52,998 nt of DNA from an uncultured Aquimarina sp. (lineage in GTDB: Bacteria; Bacteroidota; Bacteroidia; Flavobacteriales; Flavobacteriaceae): the NCBI GenBank assembly GCA_947495425.1, contig CANLYR010000028.1:1-52998 (forward strand), in the 5' to 3' direction. The position numbers were made by a program, and so were the translations under genes. The notes beneath the pieces were generated by a model that worked only from the letters and a program-made list of their open reading frames with translations, had not been told where the DNA came from and made no database searches. Positions 1-9,169 of the stretch are shown one piece after another. The first letter of the stretch is position 1. Each line of letters opens with the position of its first letter.

Positions 1-316
1 AAAATATTCATACTATAATTTTAATCTAAAATAAGACTTTTTTATCAATTATGGATAATTACGGATATTCAATTAATATAATCTCTAATATTTAATAAAA
101 GTGAATTAAATTAAGATTATGTTAAAGAATTATCATTTTTTCTATCTTTTTCTTGAAATATTTAAGTTTTAATGTTAATAGATTACGTCCAATTACAGAT
201 GTTTATCAAAGTTTGTATCTTAAAGTAATACAAACTCATTGAAGCTTTACCACTTTGATAACATTCCTGGCCAATATGTATCTGGTGTTAAATCTTCAAA
301 ATTAAAACTTATAACG
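1..316. other. A/T-rich upstream region without a gene
   Basis: This stretch is very A/T rich and shows no open frame that I would defend. It is the upstream region of the secreted metallopeptidase. A longer reading frame with a TTG start at 239 exists, but the residues before the ATG at 317 do not form part of the signal peptide, so I treat them as untranslated leader. Confidence 0.5.
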
Positions 317-610
317 ATGAAACACATTTTAGCCATTGTGCTTACTTTCTTATCCTTAGTCAGTTTTGCACAAAATCAACCCCACAAACCGAGTCAAAAG
401 GTACAGCAAGAAAAAGCTTCTGGAGCTGTTTTCGAAGCTGTTGATCTTTTTACGACGATAAATCAGAAAAAAACAGGTTTACAAGTTCCTTCAGAATTAA
501 AAGAGTATACCGTTTTTTCTTTTAATCAAGAAAAGACAAAGAGTTTTAAGGCCAGAGCTCCAAAAACTATGAACTTAAGGATTCCTGGTCAAAATCCGGG
601 ATGTCCTTAG
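317..610 (+). CDS. N-terminal fragment of secreted reprolysin-like metallopeptidase (frameshifted)
   Basis: The ATG at 317 begins a clear Sec signal peptide (MKHILAIVLTFLSLVSFAQ), followed by the start of a propeptide-like region. The frame ends at a TAG at 608-610 right after the residues PGQNPGCP. The downstream frame (601-2184) carries the rest of the propeptide and the protease without a signal peptide of its own, so the two frames are almost certainly one gene split by a single-base deletion close to the GGG at 598-600. As read, this fragment would be an exported peptide of 97 residues without catalytic residues. I see the split directly; that it is one gene is inference from domain order. 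Confidence 0.75.
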   Translation: MKHILAIVLTFLSLVSFAQNQPHKPSQKVQQEKASGAVFEAVDLFTTINQKKTGLQVPSELKEYTVFSFNQEKTKSFKARAPKTMNLRIPGQNPGCP

Positions 611-2184
611 AATTAGTAAAAGTAGATATCACTACTGATGATTTTGAGATTACAGAAATGCCTTCTGGCAAAGTAATAGAGTCTAATGCTTCTGTACTGC
701 ATTATAGAGGTATTGTAAAAGGGCAGCCAAATTCTATTGCAGCCATTAGTTTTTTTGATGATGAACTATCCGGAGTCATTAGTATAGGAGAAAAATCAAG
801 CAATTTGGTGTTAGGAAAGCTTAAAGACAGTAATAACCAGATTATTTATGAAGATAAAGACATAGGACATCTTAATGAATTTGTTTGTCAGGCAATAGAT
901 AATTCTGGAAAGGCATATACTGAAGAACAATTAAAAAATACGGATCAATCCAAAGCAGCCGTAAAATGCCCAAGGGTTTTCTTTGATATTGCTAATGATA
1001 TTGTAAGAGATAAAGGAGGAGCTCAAGGTGCTTCAAATTATATTCAGGCAATATTCAACCAAGTTTCTGTATTGTATGCCAATGATAATATAACTGTTAA
1101 GCTATCAGGGGTTAAAGCTTGGACTACTACAGCTCCTTTTAATGGCTTGAATAATTATCGCAGTTATAGAAACCAAAATAGTTTTAACGGAGATTTGGGG
1201 CACTTTGTCACTTATAATTTTTCTGGTGGTGTGGCATGGGTCAACAGTATGTGTTCTTCGTATAAATATGCTGTTTCGGGGATAAGAAGCTCATATAGTA
1301 ACGTGCCAACATATTCTTGGTCTGTTCAGGTTATAGCTCATGAATTAGGGCATAACTTAGGTTCACAACATACACAAGCCTGTGTATGGAATGGTAATAA
1401 CACTGCTATTGATGGCTGTTATGGAACCGAAGGCGGTTGTGCTCGACCAGCATTACCATCTGGTGGTGGTACCATTATGAGTTATTGTCACCTTACCAAT
1501 GTAGGGATCAATTTTAATAAAGGTTTTGGTTCACAACCACGCAATGTAATGATCAATTCAATCAGCTCAAAAAGCTGCGTACAAACCTGCGATGGCGGAG
1601 GCGGCGGAAATCCTTGTCAGGGTATAGCAGCATGGCAGAGTGGTGTGAATTATGCCGTAGGAGATAAAGTGATCTATGAAGGAAACCTTTTTGAGAGAAC
1701 GAGTAGTGGATGGAATAACCTTGGGCCTTGTCCCAGCCAAGATCCTTGTCAAGGTTTGGCAGCATGGCAAAGTGGCGTAAGTTATGCCGTGGGAGATAAA
1801 GTAACTTATCAAGGAAATTTATTCGAAAGAACAGCTTCTGGTTGGAATGATTTAGGTTCTTGTGGCGCAAGTCTTGCTGCAGCCTTACCACCAGAAGTAT
1901 CTTCGTTATCTTCTTCATTAATACCCAAAGAATTAAGCTTTGTTGCGCATCCTAATCCGGCAAAAGATGTATTAAACATTGAAATCAGTGATGTAAGTGA
2001 TCAATCATTTCAGTTTTTCATAAAGGATATGAATGGAAGAACATTAAAAACGTTTACAATAGATGCAACTCCTGGAGGAAAAGGTTTAAAAGCAATAGAT
2101 ATTAATGATCTGTCTGCAGGTGTGTATTTTATCCAGATAACAGATGCTAAGAAAACAATGATACAAAAAATTTTCATAGAATAA
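601..2184 (+). CDS. Reprolysin-like (metzincin) metallopeptidase with two chitin-binding-like repeats and T9SS sorting domain
   Basis: This is a zinc endopeptidase of the M12/reprolysin-like metzincin type, expected outside the cell or on the surface. Residues 1-120 resemble a propeptide. The catalytic domain follows, with HELGHNLGSQH at 247-257 (three zinc His plus Glu) and a Met-turn IMSYC at M293. Two near-identical carbohydrate-binding-like repeats (about 339-378 and 383-422), each with C-x-AAWQSG, Y-VGDKV and GNLFER elements, resemble the CBM5/12 chitin-binding fold and are repeated in the DNA with a 132-bp period. From about 446 a type A T9SS C-terminal sorting domain (HPNPAKD to the final KIFIE) marks it for type IX secretion. 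It lacks a signal peptide because of the upstream frameshift (see 317-610), so it is either a pseudogene, a sequencing error or a recoded gene. Confidence 0.85.
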   Translation: MSLELVKVDITTDDFEITEMPSGKVIESNASVLHYRGIVKGQPNSIAAISFFDDELSGVISIGEKSSNLVLGKLKDSNNQIIYEDKDIGHLNEFVCQAIDNSGKAYTEEQLKNTDQSKAAVKCPRVFFDIANDIVRDKGGAQGASNYIQAIFNQVSVLYANDNITVKLSGVKAWTTTAPFNGLNNYRSYRNQNSFNGDLGHFVTYNFSGGVAWVNSMCSSYKYAVSGIRSSYSNVPTYSWSVQVIAHELGHNLGSQHTQACVWNGNNTAIDGCYGTEGGCARPALPSGGGTIMSYCHLTNVGINFNKGFGSQPRNVMINSISSKSCVQTCDGGGGGNPCQGIAAWQSGVNYAVGDKVIYEGNLFERTSSGWNNLGPCPSQDPCQGLAAWQSGVSYAVGDKVTYQGNLFERTASGWNDLGSCGASLAAALPPEVSSLSSSLIPKELSFVAHPNPAKDVLNIEISDVSDQSFQFFIKDMNGRTLKTFTIDATPGGKGLKAIDINDLSAGVYFIQITDAKKTMIQKIFIE

Positions 2185-2213
2185 TTAAATTTTTATAGCA
2201 TATAATGGCCACT

Positions 2214-2241
2214 AAGGCGAAGTTTATAACTTCGCCTTTTT
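2214..2241 (+). terminator. Rho-independent terminator after the metallopeptidase
   Basis: AAGGCGAAGTT (2214-2224) pairs perfectly with AACTTCGCCTT (2228-2238) around a three-base loop and is followed by a T run. It sits 30 bases after the protease stop. Confidence 0.85.
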
Positions 2242-2307
2242 AATTGGATAAATGGGATTTGATTGCTGCGAGATTAGTCCAAAAGGTTGTCTATTAGCCT
2301 AACCTCT

Positions 2308-3024
2308 CTACTCATTCCAGGCTCTGAGATTACTTATAGGAATTCCAAATCCTAGTAATTTATGGTGTTGAGAAAGGTGTGCTCCACTTTTAGTGGTTAT
2401 CCACCCTTCCCAGGTCGCTTCTACGCCTCCGATGGGTAATATAGATACCCACATCTGGTAGCTGGTAGGACGGTAATTTTCATCAACCTTCCATAAATAA
2501 GAATCGCCAGGGGTAGTGCCTCCAGAACTGTATGTGATTAATAGCCCTTTAGAATTATCTTCTAATGTGACTATTTTACGGGTTACTCCTTTGTCAAAGA
2601 GTTTATGTGGTGCTACGACCCAAAAAGAATCGTTATTAAAATTGTCTAATGCTTTTTTAATAATTTTTTTGTCTTTTTTGCTTGTGACTACCATTCCGTT
2701 ATTATAAATAGGACTGCTATACGGATCATTTAGATTCAGTTTTACCAGGATATCATCAATGGTCACTGCTGCAATATTTGTATTTCTATTCCATACATAG
2801 TGATTCTTATTCCTAAAAGTCCATTGTATATAATCTGTATTTAAATAGTTATCGTGATGCACGGCTTTCTGTATGCTAAGAGCGAAATTATCAGCTTCTA
2901 GACCAGCTACACCTTCGGGAAGCTTTTCGTTTATAGAGAAATATAGTGTAGCAAAAACGATAAGAATTAGTGCAATGATGCTTAATACTAGTATTTTGAG
3001 AAGTTTAAAGAGTTTTCTTTTCAA
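2308..3024 (-). CDS. Membrane-anchored protein of unknown function
   Basis: The 238-residue product begins with a basic stretch (MKRKLFKLLK) and one strongly hydrophobic helix at about residues 10-30, so it is either anchored in the inner membrane or carries an uncleaved signal. The rest is a soluble domain with many aromatic residues and no motif that I recognise (for example WTFRNKNHYVWNRN around residue 68 and GGTTPGDSYLWKVD around 168). No Cys follows the hydrophobic stretch, so it is not a lipoprotein. It is transcribed alone, converging with the metallopeptidase. Codon use and composition look like the neighbours. I cannot assign a function. Confidence 0.8.
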   Translation of the reverse strand: MKRKLFKLLKILVLSIIALILIVFATLYFSINEKLPEGVAGLEADNFALSIQKAVHHDNYLNTDYIQWTFRNKNHYVWNRNTNIAAVTIDDILVKLNLNDPYSSPIYNNGMVVTSKKDKKIIKKALDNFNNDSFWVVAPHKLFDKGVTRKIVTLEDNSKGLLITYSSGGTTPGDSYLWKVDENYRPTSYQMWVSILPIGGVEATWEGWITTKSGAHLSQHHKLLGFGIPISNLRAWNE

Positions 3025-3276
3025 TGTTAGACGGTTTTAGGATTAAAACTGATTTTTTTAAAGGTGTTAAATTAAAGGTTTTTTCGGTATTCTATTTATT
3101 TCTTTTCGGAAGGATTTTTTTAAGTTTTAAAAGTAATCTTCTCCTAGTAGGAGCTATCGTACAAGGTTGCACATCGATCTATTCCCGTTGGAGCTATGCT
3201 GTGTGGTTATAAATTAACTTCTCGCCAGTAGAGGCTACTATTATTAATTTATGTACAGTTTGGTTTGATAGTATTG

Positions 3277-4347
3277 TTAAAGCGAATCATAGTACTCAAA
3301 AGACTGTAAGATTAATTCATCTGATACCACACAATTATATTTAGCTTCTCCGATAGTATTGAGAAGCACAAAATAGATGTTGCCGTTTTCATTTTTTTTA
3401 TCATGAATAAGAAGATTCATGATGTCTTGATAGTCTTTTTTATCGATGTTAATTTTAGGAAATGTTGCTAAAATTACATCACTAATATCTTTTCGATCAT
3501 TTTTTGTTAAAGATAAAAGTTCTGAAGATAGATAGCCCTCCATGATCATTCCTATAGCAATGGCTTCGCCGTGTAGCAAGGTCGGTTTTTCTGGATGAGT
3601 TAAATAAAAAGATTCTATAGCATGCCCAAGCGTATGACCAAAATTAAGGTATTTACGTATATTCTGCTCTGTAGGGTCTTCAAAAACAATCTTGTTCTTA
3701 ATCACTACAGAATCATAAATCATTTGATCTAAATCTTCAAAATCTAATTGAGAAAGATCACTTAATTTTTCCCAATACTGTACGTCTTGGATAAGTCCGT
3801 GTTTTAGCATTTCGGCAAACCCACTACACATTTGGTTAACAGGTAGCGTTCCAAGATATTCGGTGTCTACCAATACCATTTCAGATTCACTAATAATACC
3901 GACCATGTTTTTCAAATTCCCCAGATCAACTCCGGTTTTTCCTCCCACAGAGGCATCTACCATAGCAAGTAATGTTGTAGGAATGTTAATATAGTTGATC
4001 CCTCTTTTAAAGGTGCAGGCGACAAAGCCGCCAAGGTCTGTAACAACACCGCCGCCAAGATTAATCATAAGACTTTTGCGATCAAACCCTAATTCTGATA
4101 AGGCATTCCAGATCCCACTGCAGGTTTCGATGTTTTTATGAATCTCGCCAGGCTCGATCTCAATAACTTCGATGTCATATTCGTTCTCGATTTTACTCAT
4201 AAATAGTGATAAACAATTTTCGTGGGTATTGCTATCAACAAGTATACATATCTTTGAGTGATTTGCTTTTTCTAAATAAGAATTTAAGGCAGTATAACAT
4301 TCCTGACCAAAATATACGACTGAATCTTTTGAAACGATTGGCTTCAT
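3277..4347 (-). CDS. aroB: 3-dehydroquinate synthase
   Basis: This enzyme converts 3-deoxy-D-arabino-heptulosonate 7-phosphate to 3-dehydroquinate, the second step of the shikimate pathway, in the cytoplasm with NAD+ and a divalent metal. The glycine-rich NAD-binding stretch NLGGGVVTDLGGF is at about 95-107, and the conserved IPTTLLAMVDASVGGKTGVD segment follows. Metal-binding histidines are visible in NFGHTLGHAIES and LLHGEAIAIGM. The 356-residue length is normal for the family and the frame is intact. The ATG start at 4347 fits the family N-terminus. It stands alone on the minus strand, divergent from proline dehydrogenase. Confidence 0.96.
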   Translation of the reverse strand: MKPIVSKDSVVYFGQECYTALNSYLEKANHSKICILVDSNTHENCLSLFMSKIENEYDIEVIEIEPGEIHKNIETCSGIWNALSELGFDRKSLMINLGGGVVTDLGGFVACTFKRGINYINIPTTLLAMVDASVGGKTGVDLGNLKNMVGIISESEMVLVDTEYLGTLPVNQMCSGFAEMLKHGLIQDVQYWEKLSDLSQLDFEDLDQMIYDSVVIKNKIVFEDPTEQNIRKYLNFGHTLGHAIESFYLTHPEKPTLLHGEAIAIGMIMEGYLSSELLSLTKNDRKDISDVILATFPKINIDKKDYQDIMNLLIHDKKNENGNIYFVLLNTIGEAKYNCVVSDELILQSFEYYDSL

Positions 4348-4483
4348 AATACTATTAAATTATAAAGCACGAAATTAAGTAGAATTTAGATCAAAATAAA
4401 CTCGCAAGTTCTATATTTGCAGATATCGTAAAATAAACGATATGTATTGGTAGAAATCATCCTTATTTCTATTAAATCAACTT

Positions 4484-4491
4484 TATATTTG
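4484..4491 (+). promoter_or_regulatory. Candidate Bacteroidota -7 box upstream of proline dehydrogenase
   Basis: TATATTTG matches the TAnnTTTG -7 consensus known for Bacteroidota and lies 24 bases before the ATG at 4516. A second identical octamer lies at 4412-4419. I see no perfect TTTG -33 partner for either. Confidence 0.45.
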
Positions 4492-4515
4492 AAGATTCTT
4501 AAAAATTAAATTTTG

Positions 4516-5688
4516 ATGGAAAAAAGTAACGCATTTGATAATACAGCAATTGCATTTGCGCTTAAGAGTGATTCTGAGCTAGAAAGAGCCTACTTTCTTT
4601 TTAAAATGATTTCTAATGAGCCTTTAGTTAGGATTGGTACTGCGGTTACCAACTTCGCTATAAAAGCGCATTTGCCAGTGCAAGGATTAATTCGAGCTAC
4701 AGTTTTTGATCACTTTTGCGGAGGAGTTAGCGAAGATGATTGTATGTCTGTGGTGGATAAGATGCATGACAAAAGCGTACATTCTGTATTAGATTATTCG
4801 GTAGAAGGCAAGGAGGAAGAAGCTCAATTTGATTCTGTATTAGAAAAGACAATGACACTTCTAGAGTTTGCCGATGAAAAAGATGCTATGCCTTTTAGCG
4901 TATTCAAACCCACTGGATTTGGGCGATTTTTGATTTGGCAGAAGAAAACCGAAGGCACACCTTTAACCCCTGACGAACAGGCAGAATGGGAGCGTATTGA
5001 CGACCGTTTTGATACAGTTTGCCAAAAAGCTTATGATTGTGATGTAGCGTTATTGATTGATGGAGAAGAAAGTTGGATGCAAGGTGCGGCAGATGATTTG
5101 GTAACCAAAATGATGCATAAATACAACAAAGAAAAAGCCATTGTTTATAATACATTACAATTATATAGACATGATAGACAGGAGTATCTACAACATCTTC
5201 ATGAAGAATCAAAACTACATGGTTTTAAAATAGGAGTGAAGATTGTTCGTGGTGCGTATATGGAAAAAGAGAACGAGCGCGCCAAAGAAAAAGGCTATCC
5301 CACGCCAATTTGCAAAGATAAACATCATACCGACCAGAATTTTGATACAACCATGAAGTATATTCTGGAAAATATTCAGGATATTTCAGTTTTTATAGGA
5401 ACTCATAATGAGCATAGTAGCTACCTGGCGATGCAATTAATGGATGCGTTAAACATTGCCAAAAATGATCCAAGAGTTTGGTTTGGGCAATTGTATGGTA
5501 TGAGTGATCATATTAGTTTTAATCAGGCCGCGATGGGGTATAACGTAGCCAAATATTTACCTTTTGGCCCTGTACGTGATGTAATGCCATATCTAATCCG
5601 TAGAGCTGAAGAAAATACGTCTGTCGCTGGGCAAACCAGTAGAGAATTGAATTTATTGTCTCAAGAAAAGAAACGAAGAAAGCTTTAA
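4516..5688 (+). CDS. Proline dehydrogenase
   Basis: This FAD enzyme oxidises L-proline to pyrroline-5-carboxylate, the first step of proline catabolism. The product matches the monofunctional PRODH barrel: the KIGVKIVRGAYMEKENERA segment (about residues 240-258), the GTHNEHSS element around 298, and the C-terminal RRAEENTSVAGQTSRELNLL stretch with the substrate-binding RRxxEN pattern. At 390 residues it lacks the P5C dehydrogenase half of PutA. I start at the ATG at 4516; the reading frame also has a TTG one codon earlier. It is divergent from aroB and has its own -7 box. Confidence 0.94.
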   Translation: MEKSNAFDNTAIAFALKSDSELERAYFLFKMISNEPLVRIGTAVTNFAIKAHLPVQGLIRATVFDHFCGGVSEDDCMSVVDKMHDKSVHSVLDYSVEGKEEEAQFDSVLEKTMTLLEFADEKDAMPFSVFKPTGFGRFLIWQKKTEGTPLTPDEQAEWERIDDRFDTVCQKAYDCDVALLIDGEESWMQGAADDLVTKMMHKYNKEKAIVYNTLQLYRHDRQEYLQHLHEESKLHGFKIGVKIVRGAYMEKENERAKEKGYPTPICKDKHHTDQNFDTTMKYILENIQDISVFIGTHNEHSSYLAMQLMDALNIAKNDPRVWFGQLYGMSDHISFNQAAMGYNVAKYLPFGPVRDVMPYLIRRAEENTSVAGQTSRELNLLSQEKKRRKL

Positions 5689-5944
5689 TTTTGTACTGCT
5701 ATTTTTTTGTTCGATAATTCTGTCTAAGCAGACACAGCGAGATTTCAATCTTCTCAGGGTTGTTTATTTTCATTTAGCGAAAATTTAGAATATAAAACTA
5801 AAAATATCCTCATTTTAATCCCTGCCTGATGCGATAGGTTTTGCGGCAATTACAAGCTGTAATAGATTTTCTAAAGCATAAAACGAGTTAAAACACTAAT
5901 AAATAAGATATTAGTTTTATATCTAAGTTATTCTTATATTTTAC

Positions 5945-7432
5945 TCAGGTTTTTAGGCTATTCATAACTGTTTCTAAACCCTGTATGGTTTTTAGAATCT
6001 CTTCTTCATTCAAAGCAGCAAATCCTATTCTGATCCCATTATGTCCCGAGTTGTTATTATCATATCGTTTCCAATCGTTACTAATAATCAAGTTTAATTT
6101 TTCGGCACGAATTGTAACATCGTCCCAGTGATATTTTTTATCTAACTTAACCCATACAGCCATACCACCTTTGGGAACCTCAAAATCAAAATAATCACCA
6201 AGTCTTTCTCTAAGCAAAGTACAGAAAAGATCACACCTTGATTTATAGATTTTTAATACTTTATTGCAATGTCGTTGTACATCTCCTTGAGTAATCATTC
6301 GCGCTAGTGTTTGTTCTAACACACTATCACCTTGTCGATCTATAATACGCCTTAACCTGGCTGCTTCGTCTACAAAATCTCTTGGAGCAATTAAATACCC
6401 GATACGCATCACAGGTGCTATAATCTTGGTAAATCCACCAATATAAATCACGTTGCCATAATAATCATTACTTGCCAATGGTAGTATTGGGGAGTTGCTA
6501 TAATGAAAATCATAGTCATAATCATCTTCAATAATAGCAAACTTATAGTGTTGTGCTAATTGGAGCAAGTGCATTCTTCTTTTTGCAGAAAGCGTCACTG
6601 TAGTCGGGTGATGGTGATGAGAGGTTACATATACCGCTTTTATTTCTTTTGCTTTACATAGTTTTTCGACAGCATTCGTATCTAATCCTTGTTTGTCTAC
6701 AGGAACCTGTTCAAGTATTCCGCCAGTTTCTTCAAAAGTATTGTCTGCGCTCATATAATTAGTAGCCCCGACTATAATTGTTTTTTGATTTTGGAGTAGA
6801 ATTTGACTTGCTAAATAAATACCCATTTGACTTCCCCGGGTAATCAAAATATGATCACCAGAAATAGGTAATCCTCGAGTTTGGTTTAGATAGGTCGCTA
6901 AGATTTCTCTTAATTCTTGATTTCCATAAATAGAAGTATATCCCAATAACCTTGTATGGTGTTTCTTTTTTGTAATATCTCGATATATTTTTGCTATTTC
7001 ATCAAATGGAGCGAGTCTGGTATCAGGAACTCCATCATCTATCTCAATGGTGTCTGCATTCTTGTTTTTAATAATTTTACGAAGTAACCGAGGTCTTGAA
7101 ACAAATGAGAAGTTACTACAATTGCTTCTTTCATTTTGAGATAAATTAGTATCTATTCTCTTTGGGTTGATAATTGGGAGCGTACTGGTTACAAAAGTTC
7201 CTTTTGCAGGAATAGTTTCTATCCAACCCTGCGAAATGAGTTCTTCGTATGCAGCAATAACCGTTTTACGATGGATATTCAAATCCTCTGCTAGGCTTCT
7301 GGAACCGGGTAATTTTGTAGAAGGAGATAATTTTCCTGTCTTTATATAGGTAATAATCTGATCACATAACTGAAGGTACAGATTACGATTAGAGTTTCTA
7401 TCGAGGACAATATTACTTTTAAAAGGAAACAT
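5945..7432 (-). CDS. MocR/PdxR-type transcriptional regulator (GntR helix-turn-helix fused to an aminotransferase fold)
   Basis: Residues 1-75 are a GntR-type winged helix (LYLQLCDQIITYIKTGKLSP, then the PGSRSLAEDLNIHRKTV recognition region). From about 120 to the end it is a class I aminotransferase fold, with the PLP-binding lysine in GGFTKIIAP at K336 and an EDDYDYDF stretch before it. Such MocR proteins bind PLP and usually control PLP salvage, GABA, taurine or other amine genes, often divergently transcribed. Here the divergent neighbour is a PNPOx-like flavoprotein and the operon ends in a PLP decarboxylase, which fits this role. At 495 residues it is full length. The exact effector is unknown. 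Confidence 0.93.
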   Translation of the reverse strand: MFPFKSNIVLDRNSNRNLYLQLCDQIITYIKTGKLSPSTKLPGSRSLAEDLNIHRKTVIAAYEELISQGWIETIPAKGTFVTSTLPIINPKRIDTNLSQNERSNCSNFSFVSRPRLLRKIIKNKNADTIEIDDGVPDTRLAPFDEIAKIYRDITKKKHHTRLLGYTSIYGNQELREILATYLNQTRGLPISGDHILITRGSQMGIYLASQILLQNQKTIIVGATNYMSADNTFEETGGILEQVPVDKQGLDTNAVEKLCKAKEIKAVYVTSHHHHPTTVTLSAKRRMHLLQLAQHYKFAIIEDDYDYDFHYSNSPILPLASNDYYGNVIYIGGFTKIIAPVMRIGYLIAPRDFVDEAARLRRIIDRQGDSVLEQTLARMITQGDVQRHCNKVLKIYKSRCDLFCTLLRERLGDYFDFEVPKGGMAVWVKLDKKYHWDDVTIRAEKLNLIISNDWKRYDNNNSGHNGIRIGFAALNEEEILKTIQGLETVMNSLKT

Positions 7433-7560
7433 AACCGGACTATTAAGTATTTAAAAACTGGATTACCACAGCACACCATAAAACTAGTATTTTTGGTTGA
7501 GAAATAAAAAGAAGTTTTATTTAAGATGTATTGCTTTTGATTTATTTCAGAATTTGGTTT

Positions 7561-7578
7561 CCTCTCTTTCGGGAGAGG
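7561..7578. promoter_or_regulatory. Perfect inverted repeat in the MocR-PNPOx intergenic region
   Basis: CCTCTC-TTTCGG-GAGAGG is a perfect 6-bp palindrome lying 39 bases before the start chosen for the flavoprotein and about 130 bases from the MocR start. It is a candidate operator or leader hairpin. MocR sites are usually direct repeats, so this is only a suggestion. Confidence 0.3.
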
Positions 7579-7616
7579 AAACTATATATAAACAAAAATC
7601 TATAATTCATATTGGT

Positions 7617-8276
7617 ATGGCAGAATACTCAGCTTCAGAAGTAAATAAAGTGGTTCGTGGTCCTAAAAGAGCTACGTACGATGTAAAAATCATCAATGCT
7701 ATTCTTGACGATGCATTTATGTGTCATGTCGGGTATGTTTTTAAAAATAAAGCCATTGTAATTCCCATGGCATATGCAAGACTGGGGGATACGATTTATA
7801 TTCATGGATCACTAAAAAATCGTATGATGCTTTCCTTATTAGAAGCTGGTGAAGCTAGTATTTCTGTAACACACCTTGATGGTTTGGTATTGGCACGATC
7901 TGCATTTCATCATTCTGCGAATTATAGATCAGTTAATGTCTTTGGTGCTGTAAGAAAAGTTGAAAAACCTGAAGAAAAAATGAAGGCTTTGGCATGTATA
8001 CTCAATCATATGGTTCCCGGGCACTGGGATAATGTAAGACCCCCTAATGATAAAGAATTTAATGCAACATTAGTTATAGCGCTAAAAATTGAAACCGCAT
8101 CGGCAAAGATTAGGGCAGAAGGCGTGAATGATGAACTTGACGATCATGACAAACCTTTCTGGGCAGGAGTTGTTCCTATCAAACAGGTTGCTTATGATGC
8201 TGAATCAGATAAAGATCTCCCTAAAGGAATTGAAGTTCCTGAAGCTGTAAAGCGATATGTACAACAACATAAATAG
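7617..8276 (+). CDS. Pyridoxamine 5'-phosphate oxidase-like FMN-binding protein
   Basis: This product has the split-barrel flavin-binding fold of the PNPOx-like family. Recognisable parts are VRGPKRATYDVKIINAILDD at the N-terminus, IPMAYARLGDTIYIHGS, the HLDGLVLARSAFHHSANYRS core, and the C-terminal PFWAGVVPIK. Members act as FMN- or F420-type oxidoreductases or haem-binding proteins; the substrate cannot be told from sequence. I choose the ATG at 7617 because the family begins near MAEYSASEVNK; the frame is open back to 7497, but that part is low complexity and overlaps the regulatory region. It is the first gene of a run (PNPOx, DUF1272, GNAT, decarboxylase) divergent from the MocR regulator. 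Confidence 0.88.
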   Translation: MAEYSASEVNKVVRGPKRATYDVKIINAILDDAFMCHVGYVFKNKAIVIPMAYARLGDTIYIHGSLKNRMMLSLLEAGEASISVTHLDGLVLARSAFHHSANYRSVNVFGAVRKVEKPEEKMKALACILNHMVPGHWDNVRPPNDKEFNATLVIALKIETASAKIRAEGVNDELDDHDKPFWAGVVPIKQVAYDAESDKDLPKGIEVPEAVKRYVQQHK

Positions 8277-8283
8277 ATACATT

Positions 8284-8589
8284 ATGCTAGCAATACGACC
8301 AACATGCGAAAACTGCAATAAAAACTTACCCAATGATAGTAATGAAGCAATGATCTGCTCTTTTGAATGCACGTTTTGCGAGGATTGTGTAACTCATGTT
8401 TTGTTTAATGTATGCCCAAATTGCGGTGGTGGTTTTGAAAAAAGACCAACTCGCCCGGTAAATTGCCTGACTGGTAATTGTATAGAAAAGTACCCGGCTA
8501 GTACTAAAAAAGTGTATAAACCAATATACAAAGATAGGTTTATCACAATTTTAAAAATATTTAAAGATATAGCACCAAGAAAACGATAG
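8284..8589 (+). CDS. DUF1272 cysteine-rich small protein
   Basis: The N-terminal 60 residues carry paired cysteines (CENCNK, CSFECTFCEDC, CPNCGG) in the arrangement of the DUF1272 family, which probably forms a small zinc-binding domain. The C-terminal 40 residues are basic and unassigned. The ATG at 8284 is 8 bases after the stop of the flavoprotein, so the genes are likely co-transcribed. DUF1272 genes are known to travel next to MocR/PNPOx/GNAT sets, but their function is not established. Confidence 0.85.
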   Translation: MLAIRPTCENCNKNLPNDSNEAMICSFECTFCEDCVTHVLFNVCPNCGGGFEKRPTRPVNCLTGNCIEKYPASTKKVYKPIYKDRFITILKIFKDIAPRKR

Positions 8590-8592
8590 CAT

Positions 8593-9117
8593 ATGATTAC
8601 GATACGACAAGCTAATATAGAGGATGCAGCAAGTATTTCAGAATTAGGCAGAAAAACATTTGAAGAATCTTACGGAGCTTTTTTTAATAATCACAATACC
8701 CTTGCGGATTATCTGAATTTAGCATTTAATATTGAAAAAATAGCAAATAGTCTTGCCAAACCAGAAAATATATACTGGGTTGTGCATAATACCATAAAAG
8801 AAGCACCTATAGGTTATGCAAAGTTAAAGCTAAATGTGCCATCAGAATTCATTACAGGTCAAAATACATGTAAACTACAACGCATATATTTGCTACAAGG
8901 TTTTGAAGGGCAGGGTATAGGCAGTACATTGCATAAGTATATTCTGAAAACAGTTATAGATAAAGGGTGTACCAGTTTATGGTTGTCAAACTTAAAATTA
9001 AAAGATCAAGCAGTACAGTTTTATAAAAATAAAGGATATCGCATTGCTGGAGAACACAAATTTACTATCGGAAATGAAACGTTTGATTTTTGGGCGATGT
9101 ATATCCGATTGAATTGA
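8593..9117 (+). CDS. GNAT-family N-acetyltransferase
   Basis: This is a 174-residue acetyl-CoA-dependent N-acetyltransferase. The start MITIRQANIEDAASISELGRKTFEESYG is typical of the family, the acetyl-CoA pyrophosphate loop reads QRIYLLQGFEGQGIGSTLH (around residues 97-115), and the late GNAT motif is QAVQFYKNKGYRIAGEHKF. The gene starts 3 bases after the DUF1272 stop, so translation is probably coupled. The amine substrate is not evident. The context with a PLP decarboxylase and a PLP-sensing regulator suggests a small amine such as a decarboxylation product, which is inference. Confidence 0.88.
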   Translation: MITIRQANIEDAASISELGRKTFEESYGAFFNNHNTLADYLNLAFNIEKIANSLAKPENIYWVVHNTIKEAPIGYAKLKLNVPSEFITGQNTCKLQRIYLLQGFEGQGIGSTLHKYILKTVIDKGCTSLWLSNLKLKDQAVQFYKNKGYRIAGEHKFTIGNETFDFWAMYIRLN

Positions 9118-9169
9118 TATGTTGATATATTTTATCCATATAATAACGATAATCTCAAATTAATATATT

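Noticed and set aside
1562..1918. Antisense frames in the metallopeptidase repeats
   Set aside because: They arise from the duplicated carbohydrate-binding-like repeats on the coding strand.
3024..3212. 62-residue frame divergent from the membrane-anchored protein
   Set aside because: Begins over the start of the neighbouring gene, has low-complexity hydrophobic content and no conserved look; the 250-base gap holds nothing else I can support.
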